Positions 1 to 6,596 of a DNA stretch of 7,425 nucleotides are shown one piece after another (within the stretch, counting starts at the first letter, position 1; the number at the start of each line of letters is the position of its first letter). A program made the position numbers and the translations under genes. The DNA is taken from positions 11,584-19,008 of the forward strand of contig DHLU01000105.1 in the NCBI GenBank assembly GCA_002405435.1. Reading direction: 5' to 3'. The notes beneath the pieces were generated by a model. That model had not been told where the DNA came from, ran no database searches, and worked only from the letters and a program-made list of their open reading frames with translations. This stretch comes from Flavobacteriales bacterium UBA4660 (GTDB taxonomy: Bacteria > Bacteroidota > Bacteroidia > Flavobacteriales_D > Sanyastnellaceae).

Positions 1-561
1 GGTGAGCTGGGCCACTTCAAGTCCGGCGCGCCTTACACACTTGTATATGTTTTTGATGGCCGTTACTTGTCCGGTGATAATGTGGAAATTGGCTTCGAGG
101 CGGCTGCCGCACATACCCACGGGGTCTTTGATGCCTGACTCGGCATCAACGGTAAACTCCTGCGGAAGCACGTGAATAATTTCCTCTCCCGGCAGCATGA
201 GGAGTTTGTACATGTCTTCGCGCAACTCCAGGATATCGTCGGTGGAAATTTCATCGTCGAAACTCTTTCTCGTCCGCATGCCCCGGTGCTGCAGGCTCTT
301 GATGTGCTGGCCTGCAATGCCGACGTTTACCACCTTTATGCTTACGCCGCTTGATTGTTCGGCCTGCTGCACCGCTTCGGTAATGCTTTGAACGGTTTTC
401 TCAATGTTGGCTACAACCCCCCGGTTGACACCAATACTCGCACTCTTGCCCATGCCGAGTATCTCGATTTTTCCGTGCTCGGTTTTTCGGCCTACCAGGC
501 AAGCGATTTTGGTGGTTCCAATGTCGAGGCCTACAATGATGTCGCTGTTGTTCGTTGTCAT
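1..561 (-). CDS. ftsA: Cell division protein FtsA, N-terminal part (3' end beyond window)
   Basis: FtsA is the actin-like ATPase that tethers FtsZ filaments to the inner face of the cytoplasmic membrane and recruits later divisome proteins. The frame opens with ATG at 561 (MTTNNSDIIVG) and stays open for 187 codons to the window edge. Visible marks are the actin-fold phosphate-1 motif VGLDIGTTKIACLVG (residues 10-24), RGVVANIEKTV (47-57), the VGIAGQHI segment (80-87) that leads into the 1C subdomain typical of FtsA, and the later HVLPQEFTVD and RLEANFHIITG blocks. The C-terminal half, including phosphate-2, the adenosine motif and the membrane-binding amphipathic helix, lies outside the window. 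The start is 4 bases after the ftsQ stop, with no Shine-Dalgarno sequence but an A-rich leader, so it is probably co-translated with ftsQ. ftsZ would be expected next. MreB and DnaK are excluded by the FtsA-specific motifs and the context. Confidence 0.96.
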   Translation of the reverse strand, partial: MTTNNSDIIVGLDIGTTKIACLVGRKTEHGKIEILGMGKSASIGVNRGVVANIEKTVQSITEAVQQAEQSSGVSIKVVNVGIAGQHIKSLQHRGMRTRKSFDDEISTDDILELREDMYKLLMLPGEEIIHVLPQEFTVDAESGIKDPVGMCGSRLEANFHIITGQVTAIKNIYKCVRRAGLEVAQLT

Positions 562-565
562 GGTT

Positions 566-1414
566 TTACTTTTGAGAGCATACAATCTGCCCTTTGTATT
601 CAAGGTTGATTACACTGTATTGGTTGAGGTTTTCCCTTCTGATTTCATGGGCATAGAACGCCATGAGTTTTTTGTATTTGGACTCCAGTCCCTCGAGGGT
701 ACCGAAGTTGATAATATGGTCGCCCACGCGCGGAATCATTTCAAATTCGCCCGGCGCCGTTACGCGCACGTGCTCGGTTTGAGCGGCCAGAAAGGGTTTT
801 TCCATGGTGAAGCGGGTAAACGCGTACACGTCATCTAACAGGCTGGCCGCAGCCCACGCGGTATCCGACGGATGCAGCACGTTAAAGGTCGGGCAGCTTT
901 CAGGCTTCTCCATCACAAATACCGGCACATGCGCTGTATAGCTATGGCTGAGGGGAAAAGCGAATCCATCGCGGTCGAGGTAGAAGCCCGAGCCGTCTGA
1001 ATTCAAAATCCGTGCGATGGGGTCATGCTGTATCACGCGCACCACGCAACGGCCATCTACGGTGGTATAGACGTGCGCCTCCCGCACGGCCCCCAGTTGT
1101 TCTACCGAGGCGTGGATATCGGCCAGGGGCAGCTGCCCCAGCGGCATTCCGATCAGGCTGTCGGTAGCGAAAACGGCTTTTTTCACCTGGTCGGTTGTGA
1201 CGAAGAGCCGCGCTGTATCACCCGGTGACGGGGTCAGGGGCACCACGTCCACATCAAGCGCCCGGCATGCCTTACCCCGCTGGGTGACATTGACAAAGCC
1301 CAGGAGCATAAAGAGGGCAACCGCACCGGTGAGTGCGGCCAGGTTAATCCACACGGCCCTGATCCGCTTCCTGCTGTTTACCTCCTTCAGCAATATGTTG
1401 CCGGTTTCTTTCAA
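566..1414 (-). CDS. ftsQ: Cell division protein FtsQ (DivIB family)
   Basis: FtsQ is a bitopic membrane protein that links early and late divisome parts by binding FtsB/FtsL through its periplasmic region. The 282-residue product has a short basic cytoplasmic tail (SRKRIR, about 14-19), one membrane segment (about 21-42), a POTRA-like region (about 52-130) and a beta domain. The most recognisable blocks are DPIARILNSDGSGFYLD (131-147), with FPLSHSYTAHVPV after it (153-165), GDHIINFG (231-238) and the final YSVINLEYKGQIVC (266-279), which resembles FtsQ of Bacteroidota. Sequence conservation in this family is weak, so the position between murC and ftsA supports the call strongly. No ATG or GTG lies in frame upstream of the membrane segment. 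The best start is TTG at 1414, overlapping the murC TGA stop (TTGA). A second TTG at codon 8 (1393) would also keep the membrane segment. The stop is TAA at 566-568. Confidence 0.92.
   Translation of the reverse strand: MKETGNILLKEVNSRKRIRAVWINLAALTGAVALFMLLGFVNVTQRGKACRALDVDVVPLTPSPGDTARLFVTTDQVKKAVFATDSLIGMPLGQLPLADIHASVEQLGAVREAHVYTTVDGRCVVRVIQHDPIARILNSDGSGFYLDRDGFAFPLSHSYTAHVPVFVMEKPESCPTFNVLHPSDTAWAAASLLDDVYAFTRFTMEKPFLAAQTEHVRVTAPGEFEMIPRVGDHIINFGTLEGLESKYKKLMAFYAHEIRRENLNQYSVINLEYKGQIVCSQK
1411..1414 (-). other. TTGA stop-start overlap of murC and ftsQ
   Basis: On the coding strand the four bases read TTGA. TGA (1413-1411) ends murC and TTG (1414-1412) is the most likely ftsQ start. 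The frame upstream of the TTG is open only back to 1450 and holds no ATG, GTG or TTG. There is no Shine-Dalgarno sequence in front, so translation of ftsQ probably depends on ribosomes finishing murC. That coupling is inferred from geometry only. Confidence 0.65.
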
Positions 1415-2829
1415 CGCAAGTATAGATTTTTGACGGGTTGTACCAGGGTATCAATATCACCCGCCCCCAGCATCATCAATACACCCTGAGGCACTTCCGC
1501 CAATTCCGCTAATAACTCACCCTTCTCGACCAGCTTTTTCGACGGAATATTGATTTTATCCAATAGCATTTGTGAATCAATCCCGGGCAGGGGCAGTTCC
1601 CGGGCTGGATAGACCGGAAGCAGGATGACACGGTCGAGCAGCTCCAGGCTCCGCGCGAATGCATCGGCAAAATCGCGCGTGCGCGTGAAAAGATGGGGCT
1701 GAAAAACCCCTGTCACCGGCCAGTCGGGAAACAACTCCCGGGCGCTGCTGATCGCCGCCCTTAGCTCTTCGGGGTGGTGTGCATAATCGTCGATCAGCAC
1801 TCGGTCAGCCGACCGAAACGCATATTCGAAGCGACGCCTGACCCCCGTGTAGGTCGCAAGGGCCTCTTTTATCTTTTCCATGTCTATACCCAGCAGGTGG
1901 CAGATGGCGCAGGCGGCCACGGCGTTTTCCACATTATGCCTTCCGGCCAGGCCCAGCACGGCGTTTTCAAGCAGCCGCACCGCACTGCCGTCTTCCTGTT
2001 GCGCGATGAGGTCAAAATGGTATTGGCCGTTTTCAACCCGGATCTGACTGCCGGTGAAGGCCGCCGGTTCCGTGATGGAGTAAGTGCACACGGCATAGGG
2101 TGTCGGCGCCGCAAACCGCAGGGGAAGCCCCGCGCGGTGCAGCAGGGTGCCGCCCGAACGGGTACGTTCGGCAAACAGCTGGTATGATGCACGCATGTAG
2201 TCGTGCGTGCCGTAGATGTCAAGGTGATCGGCATCCATGGAGGTAATCACCGAAAGGGCGGGAGAAAGGGTAAGGAACGAACGGTCAAACTCGTCGGCCT
2301 CAACGACCACTTTATGCGATGTCGGATCGAGCAGGAGGTTGGTCTGGTAGTTGGTGGAAATGCCTCCCAGGAAAGCATTGCAGCCGTGTCCGCTGTGCTT
2401 CATGATATGGGCAATGAGCGAACTGGTCGTCGTTTTACCGTGCGTTCCGGCCACTGCGATGGTGTCGGATGACTCGCTGATCAGGCCCAGTACCTGTGCG
2501 CGTTTCATGATGGTATAGCCTTCGCGCTGAAACCAGGCCAGTTCGGCCGAGTCTTTCGGAATCGCCGGCGTAAGCACCACCAGCACCTTTTCCCTCGGAG
2601 TCAGTTTAACGACCTGAGGTATTTCGGGCACCCTGTCGTCAAAGTGAATCTCCATACCCTCAAGTTGCAGTTCGGTGGTCAGTGCCGTGGCTGTTTTGTC
2701 GTAGCCCATCACCGTCTTGCCTTGCGCATGGAAATAGCGCGCCAGGGCCGACATGCCGATGCCACCGATACCGATAAAGTACACCACATCGAGGTGCTGA
2801 AAGCCGGGGGTGTTGGTTTGCGTGATCAT
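1411..2829 (-). CDS. murC: UDP-N-acetylmuramate--L-alanine ligase MurC
   Basis: MurC is the cytoplasmic ATP-dependent ligase that joins L-alanine to UDP-MurNAc, the first peptide-stem step of peptidoglycan synthesis. The 472-residue length fits the family. Three Mur-ligase domains can be followed. The N-terminal UDP-binding domain has the glycine-rich FIGIGGIGMS (18-27). The central ATPase domain has the P-loop GTHGKTTT (128-135), EADEFDRSFL (177-186), DADHLDIYG (199-207) and GRHNVEN (296-302). The C-terminal domain has DDYAHHPEE (347-355) and FQPHLFTRT (376-384), the MurC type rather than the MurD type. The start is the ATG at 2829. The frame is open further upstream to about 3105, but that part is the shadow of murG and looks nothing like a Mur ligase. 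ATG overlaps the murG TGA stop as ATGA, and the murC stop overlaps the ftsQ start, so translational coupling on both sides is likely. All key motifs are intact. Confidence 0.98.
   Translation of the reverse strand: MITQTNTPGFQHLDVVYFIGIGGIGMSALARYFHAQGKTVMGYDKTATALTTELQLEGMEIHFDDRVPEIPQVVKLTPREKVLVVLTPAIPKDSAELAWFQREGYTIMKRAQVLGLISESSDTIAVAGTHGKTTTSSLIAHIMKHSGHGCNAFLGGISTNYQTNLLLDPTSHKVVVEADEFDRSFLTLSPALSVITSMDADHLDIYGTHDYMRASYQLFAERTRSGGTLLHRAGLPLRFAAPTPYAVCTYSITEPAAFTGSQIRVENGQYHFDLIAQQEDGSAVRLLENAVLGLAGRHNVENAVAACAICHLLGIDMEKIKEALATYTGVRRRFEYAFRSADRVLIDDYAHHPEELRAAISSARELFPDWPVTGVFQPHLFTRTRDFADAFARSLELLDRVILLPVYPARELPLPGIDSQMLLDKINIPSKKLVEKGELLAELAEVPQGVLMMLGAGDIDTLVQPVKNLYLR
2826..2829 (-). 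other. ATGA stop-start overlap of murG and murC
   Basis: On the coding strand the four bases read ATGA: the murC ATG (2829-2827) shares two bases with the murG TGA stop (2828-2826). This fixes the murC start, since it is the first ATG before the conserved UDP-binding loop. Such overlaps commonly couple translation, so that ribosomes ending murG restart on murC. The leader just upstream is A-rich (GAAAAAACCCT) and has no Shine-Dalgarno sequence. Confidence 0.85.
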
Positions 2830-3959
2830 AGGGTTTTTTCCGCGGTGGCCAGTGCTATGGCTACAGCTGCAATCTCTTTGGCGGCATCGGGCCTGGCCAT
2901 TGCGGTGAGTGCTGCAGTCATAGACTGACGCCTTTCGGCATCGGCTACCAGTGAAAGTATTTCTTTTCCGCGCGATGCCCGGGCTGTGTCGTCGGTCACG
3001 AGCACTGCGGCACCTCTGTCGGCGAGACTGCGTGCATTCTTGGTCTGGTGGTCTTCCGCAACGTTGGGTGAAGGAACCAGTATGCAGGGGCGTGCCGCCA
3101 TGCATAGTTCACTGATGCTCATGGCGCCGGCCCGGCTCACCACCACATCTGCTGCCGCATAGGCGAGGTCCATTTCGCGGATGAAATCGAATACGCGCAC
3201 ATGTTCGGGTGCGATGGCGTCGGCAGAAGACCGTGCGGCGGATGCAAACGACCTTCCGGTCTGCCAGATGACCTGGCAGTTTTTTTTCGACAACGCTCCC
3301 AGCGAGGCCTGTATGCTTTGGTTGATCGTGCGCGCACCAAGGCTTCCGCCGATGACCAGCACTACCGGAAGTTTTTCACTGAGATGAAAGAAGCGAAGCG
3401 CAGCGCTGCGTTTGTCGGTGAAGGCGGCAAGCTCGGGCCTCACAGGGTTGCCCGTCAGCACAATTTTGTTTTTGTCGAAGTAGCGATCGAGCCCTTCATA
3501 GGCGACACAGATTTTTGCGGCCTTGCGCGCAAGCAGGCGGTTGGTGATGCCCGGATAGGAATTCTGCTCCTGCAGCATGGTGACCACGCCCATGGAGGAA
3601 GCCGCTTTGAGCAACGGCCCGCTGGCATAACCACCTACACCTATGGCAAGGTCAGGCTTAAATTCTGCCAGAATGCGGCGCGCTTTGCGCAGGCTCTGCC
3701 ACACCCGAAAGGGTACCAGCAGGTTTTTCCACGTGAGCCTGCGCTGAATGCCCATGATAGGCAAGCCTTCAATGCGGTAACCCGCAGCCGGTACTTTTTC
3801 CATCTCCATACGTCCTTCGGCACCGACGAAAAGGATCTGTGTGTCGGGCCGCATGGCCTGAATAGCCCTGGCAATGGCGATAGCCGGAAAGATGTGGCCT
3901 CCCGTACCGCCCCCTGATATAATGACCCTGAGGGGTGAGGCATGCGATGCTGCTGGCAT
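2826..3959 (-). CDS. murG: MurG, UDP-GlcNAc:lipid I N-acetylglucosaminyltransferase
   Basis: MurG is a GT28-family, GT-B fold glycosyltransferase on the inner face of the membrane. It adds GlcNAc to lipid I to make lipid II. The 377-residue product has the N-terminal glycine loop SGGGTGGHIFPA (15-26), the second loop GVGGYASGP (107-115), QEQNSYPG (130-137), TGNPVR (169-174), the C-domain glycine loop GGSLGAR (204-210), and the UDP-GlcNAc binding region with SRAGAMSISEL (275-285) and EDHQ (302-305). These are all expected residues. I chose the ATG at 3959; a TTG at 3965 would add only two residues. The start lies 17 bases after the last base of the ftsW stop, and the gene ends in an ATGA overlap with murC. 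An 8-base A run in the coding strand (window 3280-3287) encodes part of SKKN and is noted among the rejected items. Confidence 0.98.
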   Translation of the reverse strand: MPAASHASPLRVIISGGGTGGHIFPAIAIARAIQAMRPDTQILFVGAEGRMEMEKVPAAGYRIEGLPIMGIQRRLTWKNLLVPFRVWQSLRKARRILAEFKPDLAIGVGGYASGPLLKAASSMGVVTMLQEQNSYPGITNRLLARKAAKICVAYEGLDRYFDKNKIVLTGNPVRPELAAFTDKRSAALRFFHLSEKLPVVLVIGGSLGARTINQSIQASLGALSKKNCQVIWQTGRSFASAARSSADAIAPEHVRVFDFIREMDLAYAAADVVVSRAGAMSISELCMAARPCILVPSPNVAEDHQTKNARSLADRGAAVLVTDDTARASRGKEILSLVADAERRQSMTAALTAMARPDAAKEIAAVAIALATAEKTL

Positions 3960-3975
3960 AGACAATAGGTATTCT

Positions 3976-5154
3976 TCAAGACACGGGAGCGGGTGCCGCA
4001 GGGCTTTCCCCTTCCGTGCCGGTTTCTTCGCTGTTAAACTTGCTCCGGCTGACCGAGAGTATGATCCCGATCATCATGCAGGTGAGTACGGTGGAGGTGC
4101 CCCCGAGGCTCACAAGCGGGAGCGGCTGCCCGGTGGTCGGAAACAGGTCAACGGCCACGCCCATGTTGACCATGGCCTGCACCACCATCAGGAAGGCGAG
4201 GCCCAGTGCAGCCAGCGAGCCAAACGCACGCGGACATTCCCGCACAAATTTGACCGTTCGGTAAAGCAGGATAAGGTAGAGCAGCAGCATGCCAAGGCCA
4301 CCGAGCAGACTGCCATATTCTTCGATGATGAAGGCATAGATCATGTCGGAGTAAGGATGCGGCAGGCGGTTGCGAAAAGAGCTGTTGCCGGGCAAGGAGG
4401 GAAGGAGACCGCCCGACTTGATGGCGGCCTTGGCCATATCGACCTGAAAATTGCCGGCCTCGTTGTCTTCTACCTTGTTGAGTACCCGGTTTTTCCAGGT
4501 GGTATAACGCGGCAACACACCGGGAAACGTTTCGCCCACGGCTACCAGCAGCAGCAGTCCGGCGAAACCGGCCAATACCAGCTTGCGCAGGTGTTTCCAG
4601 GCGACACCGGCAAAATACATCATCAGGAAGCACACAAAGGCGAGTATAAAGGCCGTTGAAAAGTTGGCTGGAAGGATCAGTCCGCACACGGCAACCACCG
4701 GAACCAGTACGGGTACCATCGTGCTGCGGAAGTCATCGGGATGCTCGCGCGTCATCGACAGCTGCCGTGCCACATAGAGCACCAGCACAATCTTGGCAAA
4801 ATCGCTGGTCTGGAAGGTCAGTCCGATTACCGGCAGACGGATCCACCGGTCGGCATTGTTGAGGTTGGAGCCAAACAGCAGGGTATAGACGAGCAGCACC
4901 ACAGCAACCCAAATGAGAATCATGCTGATGCGCGAAAAATACTTGTAATGCATGCGGTGCATGTAGTACATCAGGCCGAAGCCAACGGCAAGCATGCAGC
5001 CGTGCTTGATGAGTATGGAGGCCGTGCTGCCGTCATGCCTCACGGCCAGCGTAGACACCGAACTGTAAACGGCGAGCAGCGATACGGTCGCGAGGAAAAA
5101 CGCGACCATCCAGATCACCTTATCGCCCTGAAGCTTCTGTATAAAATGGTTCAT
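3976..5154 (-). CDS. ftsW: FtsW, septal SEDS peptidoglycan glycosyltransferase
   Basis: FtsW is a SEDS-family polytopic membrane protein that polymerises lipid II into glycan strands at the septum together with its cognate class B penicillin-binding protein. The 392-residue product has about ten hydrophobic segments, roughly at 13-33, 47-65, 76-95, 113-130, 145-160, 163-182, 190-207, 281-300, 312-333 and 347-375. SEDS marks are ADRWIRLP (101-108), TSDFAKIVLVLY (116-127), the large extracytoplasmic loop ending in HPYSDMIYAFIIEEYG (266-281), and LFPTTGQPLPLVSLGG (337-352). Asp270 in the SDMIYA block matches the essential SEDS aspartate by motif. PANFSTA (162-168) replaces the more familiar PDLGTA. 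The cytoplasmic tail is short, acidic and then Ala/Pro-rich. RodA and SpoVE are the alternatives within the family; the position between murD and murG decides for FtsW. The start is ATG at 5154, 26 bases after the murD stop, with no clear Shine-Dalgarno sequence. Confidence 0.96.
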   Translation of the reverse strand: MNHFIQKLQGDKVIWMVAFFLATVSLLAVYSSVSTLAVRHDGSTASILIKHGCMLAVGFGLMYYMHRMHYKYFSRISMILIWVAVVLLVYTLLFGSNLNNADRWIRLPVIGLTFQTSDFAKIVLVLYVARQLSMTREHPDDFRSTMVPVLVPVVAVCGLILPANFSTAFILAFVCFLMMYFAGVAWKHLRKLVLAGFAGLLLLVAVGETFPGVLPRYTTWKNRVLNKVEDNEAGNFQVDMAKAAIKSGGLLPSLPGNSSFRNRLPHPYSDMIYAFIIEEYGSLLGGLGMLLLYLILLYRTVKFVRECPRAFGSLAALGLAFLMVVQAMVNMGVAVDLFPTTGQPLPLVSLGGTSTVLTCMMIGIILSVSRSKFNSEETGTEGESPAAPAPVS

Positions 5155-5180
5155 TCGCCGCCGGATAAGTTGGGTCTGTA

Positions 5181-6596
5181 TCAGAGTCCGCGCACCGCAG
5201 CTTTGAATTGCCTGCCGCGGTCTTCATAGTTTTCAAACAGGTCGAAACTGGCGCAGGCCGGCGACAGCAGCACTACGTCTCCTGGTGTGCTGATGTTGTA
5301 GGCTGTTCTTACTGCCTGCTCTGCGCTAAGGGTATCTGCGATGGTGCTGATGGTTTTCCCGAAGGCCTTGCGGATCTTGCTGCTGTCTTTGGTAAGGCAG
5401 ATGATGGCCTTTACCTTTTTAGCCACCAATTCGTCGAGCTCACTGTAGTCATTCCCCTTGTCTGTGCCGCCGGCAATCCATATGACCGGACGGTCCATGC
5501 TTTCGAGTGCAAACCAGGCGCTGTTGACATTGGTGGCCTTGCTATCGTTGATGAATTTTACGCCGTGGACAGTCGCCACAAATTCAAGCCGGTGTTCGGC
5601 GTTTTCAAAGTGTTCAAGGCTTTCCCTGATTACATCCTTTCTGAGGTTGAGCAGGTTGGCTGTTATTCCGGCGGCCATGCTGTTACACAGGTTGTGTTTG
5701 CCGGTCAGTGCCAGTTCGGTAATGCGCATAGAAAATTTGTTTTGGTTGATATGAATGGTGAATTGGTTCTCGTCTGCAAATGCGCCTTCTGCTCCTTCCG
5801 GAAGGCGTTCGGGGTGAAGGGTGAAGGGAATCAGCCGCTGGCTGAGTCGGTCCTTCACCGGATTGAGGTAGGCGTTGGTTGCCGCGTCGTCGAGGTTGTA
5901 GACAAAGGCATCCCCAGGCTGCTGGTTGCGGATAATCCTGAACTTGGAGGCCACATAATTTTCAAACCGGTAGTCGTAGCGGTCGAGGTGGTCGGGTGTG
6001 ATGTTGGTCAGCCCGGCGATGTCGGCCCTGAAGTCGTACATGTCGTCAAGCATAAATGAACTTACCTCCAGTACATAGCAGGCTTTGGGCTCGAGTGCCA
6101 CCTGCCGCGCGAAGATTTTACCCACGTTGCCCCCGAGACCTACATCGAGTCCGGCATTGCGGAGTATATGGTAGGTGAGCAGCGTAGTGCTTGTTTTTCC
6201 ATTACTGCCGGTAATGCATATCTTTTTAGCATCGGTGTACCGTGCTGCGAATTCGAGTTCGCCAATCACCGGTATTCCGGCCTCCCTGATTTTTGTCACA
6301 AGAGGAGCAGTAGGCGGTATACCGGGGCTTTTAATTACCTGGTCGGAAGCGAGAATGCGCTCTTCGTTGTGCCCGCCTTCTTCAAAGGGTATCCCGTGCT
6401 CAGCCAGTTCGCGGCGATAGTCCTCCCTGAGTTGACCGCGTTCGCTAAGCCACACACGATAACCCTGCTTCATTGCCAGTATGGCAGCACCTGTGCCGCT
6501 TTCGCCTCCACCCAATATGGTAATCTGTGCAGCCAGTGTTATCGGATTTTCAGGGTTATGATGGTGATCACTGCGAGCATGATTCCGATGATCCAA
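5181..6596 (-). CDS. murD: UDP-N-acetylmuramoyl-L-alanine--D-glutamate ligase MurD (start uncertain)
   Basis: MurD is the cytoplasmic ATP-dependent ligase that adds D-glutamate to UDP-MurNAc-L-Ala. Numbering from the TTG at 6596, it has the N-terminal nucleotide-sugar loop [12 protein letters not shown] (27-38), P-loop [11 protein letters not shown] (128-138), LEVSSFML (176-183), [10 protein letters not shown] (198-207), Lys218 in YVASKFR at the place of the carbamylated lysine, GKHNLCNS (299-306), NDSKATN (350-356), GGTDKGND (376-383) and [18 protein letters not shown] (444-461). These are MurD-type motifs. The start is a problem: no ATG or GTG is in frame before the glycine loop. TTG 6596 is the outermost start and would overlap mraY by 58 bases, adding a His/Asn-rich stretch that looks like mraY read out of frame. 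CTG at 6536, three bases past the mraY stop, would give the usual MurD N-terminus and 451 residues. The core from 6536 is certain. Met182 stands where the family usually has Gln. Confidence 0.95.
   Translation of the reverse strand: MDHRNHARSDHHHNPENPITLAAQITILGGGESGTGAAILAMKQGYRVWLSERGQLREDYRRELAEHGIPFEEGGHNEERILASDQVIKSPGIPPTAPLVTKIREAGIPVIGELEFAARYTDAKKICITGSNGKTSTTLLTYHILRNAGLDVGLGGNVGKIFARQVALEPKACYVLEVSSFMLDDMYDFRADIAGLTNITPDHLDRYDYRFENYVASKFRIIRNQQPGDAFVYNLDDAATNAYLNPVKDRLSQRLIPFTLHPERLPEGAEGAFADENQFTIHINQNKFSMRITELALTGKHNLCNSMAAGITANLLNLRKDVIRESLEHFENAEHRLEFVATVHGVKFINDSKATNVNSAWFALESMDRPVIWIAGGTDKGNDYSELDELVAKKVKAIICLTKDSSKIRKAFGKTISTIADTLSAEQAVRTAYNISTPGDVVLLSPACASFDLFENYEDRGRQFKAAVRGL

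Noticed and set aside
2830..3105. Upstream extension of the murC reading frame by 92 codons.
   Set aside because: It lies wholly inside murG, is rich in Arg, Cys and Ser as out-of-frame reads often are, and precedes a good ATG joined to the murG stop.
3279..3287. An A AAA AAC slippery heptamer, in the correct frame, within an A8 run of murG.
   Set aside because: A -1 shift would stop at 3109-3111 and give a shortened MurG lacking the SRAG donor-sugar binding region. I see no stimulatory hairpin downstream, and the residues (SKKNCQVIWQTG) are ordinary for MurG. Most likely chance Lys-Lys-Asn coding.
3521..3534. Palindrome CTTGCGCGCAAG on both strands.
   Set aside because: It is a short symmetric stretch inside murG coding for Leu-Ala-Arg-Lys, far from any gene boundary, with no second copy noticed; not supported as an operator or terminator.
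4547..4558. CAG trinucleotide run opposite ftsW.
   Set aside because: It encodes a row of leucines in a membrane segment of FtsW and needs no other explanation.
3201..4659. Plus-strand open frames of 238 and 261 codons opposite murG and ftsW.
   Set aside because: Both are shadows of well-supported genes; their translations are low-complexity, rich in His, Gln, Gly and Arg, and show no domain.
5208..6059. Long plus-strand open frame of 283 codons opposite murD.
   Set aside because: It is antisense to conserved MurD motifs, its translation resembles no family I know, and open antisense frames are common opposite GC-rich coding sequence.
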